Below, one piece after another: positions 4,585 to 5,889 of a stretch of 5,889 bases of DNA. The translations under genes and the position numbers were made by a program. The number at the start of each line of letters is the position of its first letter. The stretch's first letter is position 1. The stretch comes from Thermoplasmata archaeon (GTDB lineage Archaea > Thermoplasmatota > Thermoplasmata > SG8-5). The DNA is taken from assembly GCA_023136815.1 (NCBI GenBank), contig JAGLQM010000053.1, positions 1-5,889 of the forward strand, in the 5' to 3' direction. The notes beneath the pieces were generated by a model that did not search any database, had not been told where the DNA came from, and worked only from the letters and a program-made list of their open reading frames with translations.

Positions 4585-5889
4585 ATGACTGTTAATGTAA
4601 TCAAGGATTTGGACGAAATGGCAGCTATTGGAATGCGGGCTCTGGAGTCCAGCCAGTCCCAGATAATATTTGGTCTGGGAACCTGTGGAATTGCCGCAGG
4701 TGGTAATAAACTGGTGGAATTCACAAAAGAGTACATGGCATATTTGCAGGAGACTGGAATGCCCACGGATATTTTCTCTGTAGGATGTATAGGTATGTGT
4801 CATGCAGAACCTCTGGTGGACATTAAACTTCCTGGCAAACCCCGTGTGACATATCACAATGTTGATGCCAGCAAGATGAAGCGTATAATTGACGAACATC
4901 TTATGAATGGAAACCCTGTGAAGGAATATGCTCTTGCCCAACTGACTGAAGAACTTTCAGAGTGTGAGAAGGGCCGGATAGCATATAACTGGCAATATGA
5001 AGGAATTCCAAGCTACAAGGATCTCCCTTTCATGGCTAGACAATTGAGAATTGTCCTGAGAAACTGTGGTGTGATTAACCCAGAATCGATTGAGGAATAC
5101 GTGGCTAGAGGAGGATACTACTCCGCATTTAAGGTGCTACATGACCTGAAACCAAATGGAGTTATAGATGAGGTCAAGGAATCAGGACTCAGAGGAAGAG
5201 GAGGTGCAGGAGCCTCTACTGGTATGAAATGGCAATTTGCCCATGATAATCAGGCAGATCAAAAATACCTAATTTGTAATGCAGATGAGGGTGACCCTGG
5301 TGCATACATGGACCGTGCGGTTCTGGAAGGTGATCCTCACAGTGTAATTGAGGGTATGATAATAGGAGCCTATGCAATGGGTGCTTCCATTGGTTATCTG
5401 TATGTCAGAGCCGAGTATCCATTGGCAATAAAAAGATTGGAGACAGCCATCGCCCAGGCCGAAGATTACAACCTTCTTGGCGAGAACATAATGAACTCTG
5501 ATTTCTCTTTCGAATTGAAGATAATGGAAGGTGCCGGAGCATTTGTATGTGGTGAGGAGACCGCATTGATAGCATCCATCGAAGGCAAGAGGGGAGAGCC
5601 AAAGCCAAGGCCACCATATCCAGCGGCAAAAGGACTTTATGGGAAACCCACCAATGTCAACAATGTAGAGACATGGGCCAATATTGCCATGGTATTCGAA
5701 AAGGGTGCCAAGTGGTTCAGTAGCATAGGAACCGAGGGCAGCAAGGCTACAAAGGTATTCTCTCTTGTAGGTAAAATAGAGAGGCCAGGCCTTGTGGAGA
5801 TACCCATGGGAACCAAGATGAAGGATATAATCTACGAGATAGGCGGCGGAATGCAAAATGGCAGGCCGTTCAAGGCAGTCCAGACCGGA
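4585..5889 (+). CDS. nuoF: NuoF/HydB-like NADH-binding flavoprotein with N-terminal thioredoxin-like [2Fe-2S] domain (partial, 3' end outside window)
   Basis: 435 codons are present and the frame is open at the window edge. This subunit oxidises or reduces NAD(H) on FMN and passes electrons to iron-sulfur clusters; in HydABC-type enzymes it is central to bifurcation. Residues 1-115 form a thioredoxin-like [2Fe-2S] domain with GTCGIAAGG (C34) and VGCIGMC (C68, C72). Only three of the four cysteines seen in NuoE are present; F29 or a neighbour occupies the first ligand position. Residues about 135-385 are the NuoF core: GLRGRGGAGASTG at 201-213 (nucleotide/FMN glycine loop), CNADEGDPGAYMDR at 231-244, GAGAFVCGEETALIASIEG at 316-334, and TNVNNVET at 356-363. 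From about 390 an SLBB domain begins. The missing part should hold the CxxCxxC...C motif for the N3-type [4Fe-4S] cluster and possibly a C-terminal ferredoxin, as HydB proteins run to about 600 residues. Third gene of the operon. Confidence 0.95.
   Translation, partial: MTVNVIKDLDEMAAIGMRALESSQSQIIFGLGTCGIAAGGNKLVEFTKEYMAYLQETGMPTDIFSVGCIGMCHAEPLVDIKLPGKPRVTYHNVDASKMKRIIDEHLMNGNPVKEYALAQLTEELSECEKGRIAYNWQYEGIPSYKDLPFMARQLRIVLRNCGVINPESIEEYVARGGYYSAFKVLHDLKPNGVIDEVKESGLRGRGGAGASTGMKWQFAHDNQADQKYLICNADEGDPGAYMDRAVLEGDPHSVIEGMIIGAYAMGASIGYLYVRAEYPLAIKRLETAIAQAEDYNLLGENIMNSDFSFELKIMEGAGAFVCGEETALIASIEGKRGEPKPRPPYPAAKGLYGKPTNVNNVETWANIAMVFEKGAKWFSSIGTEGSKATKVFSLVGKIERPGLVEIPMGTKMKDIIYEIGGGMQNGRPFKAVQTG

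Noticed and set aside
4306..4941. Minus-strand open frame of 211 codons opposite the NuoE- and NuoF-like genes
   Set aside because: It lies antisense to two clear family members, has no recognisable domain, and its composition mirrors the sense genes.
5269..5856. Minus-strand open frame of 195 codons opposite the NuoF-like gene
   Set aside because: It is antisense to highly conserved NuoF motifs, and its translation resembles no known family.

Overview
The window reads as part of an anaerobic, probably archaeal genome. It holds five densely packed redox genes in two divergent operons around a 233-base intergenic region. The archaeal reading rests on A/T-rich TATA-like elements at the right distances from both first genes, strong Shine-Dalgarno sites, frequent ATA/AGA/AGG codons, and a hydrogenase small-subunit domain of a kind common in archaea. 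Phylum cannot be fixed from the sequence; Thermoplasmatota or another lineage of anoxic sediments is only a guess. There are no RNA genes, insertion sequences, CRISPR arrays or long repeats.

Left half, minus strand (2367 down to 53): an nfnA-nfnB pair with a GTGA stop/start overlap. It encodes the two subunits of NADH-dependent ferredoxin:NADP+ oxidoreductase (NfnAB, also called SudBA or FNOR). The cofactor-binding motifs and cluster ligands expected for the complex are present. The first 52 bases of the window are untranslated sequence after nfnB, with no clear terminator.

Centre (2368-2600): the shared control region, with a TATATATA box facing nfnA, a TTTTTATA box facing the plus-strand operon, and between them an A8 / CAATTG / T9 arrangement with approximate dyad symmetry.

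Right half, plus strand (2601 to the window end): a hydrogenase-type operon. Gene 1 is an unusual fusion. It has a [NiFe]-hydrogenase small-subunit (NuoB/HoxY/MvhG-like) domain, then two [4Fe-4S] ferredoxin motifs, then a shortened and degenerate [FeFe]-hydrogenase H-cluster domain. That last domain keeps the four cysteines for the [4Fe-4S]H cubane but has lost the proton-relay cysteine and most residues around the 2Fe subcluster. Genes 2 and 3 are a NuoE/HydC-like [2Fe-2S] protein and a NuoF/HydB-like flavoprotein with an N-terminal thioredoxin-like [2Fe-2S] domain; the latter runs off the window.

Taken together, gene 1 looks like an HydA-type subunit whose N-terminal [2Fe-2S] domain has been replaced by a [NiFe] small subunit and whose own catalytic site has decayed. 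The NuoE/NuoF module is the NADH end. A [NiFe] large subunit, needed to complete the active site, is not in the window and would be expected nearby. The divergent Nfn complex would link the NADH/ferredoxin pools used by this complex to NADPH. This is the main candidate for an unusual system here.
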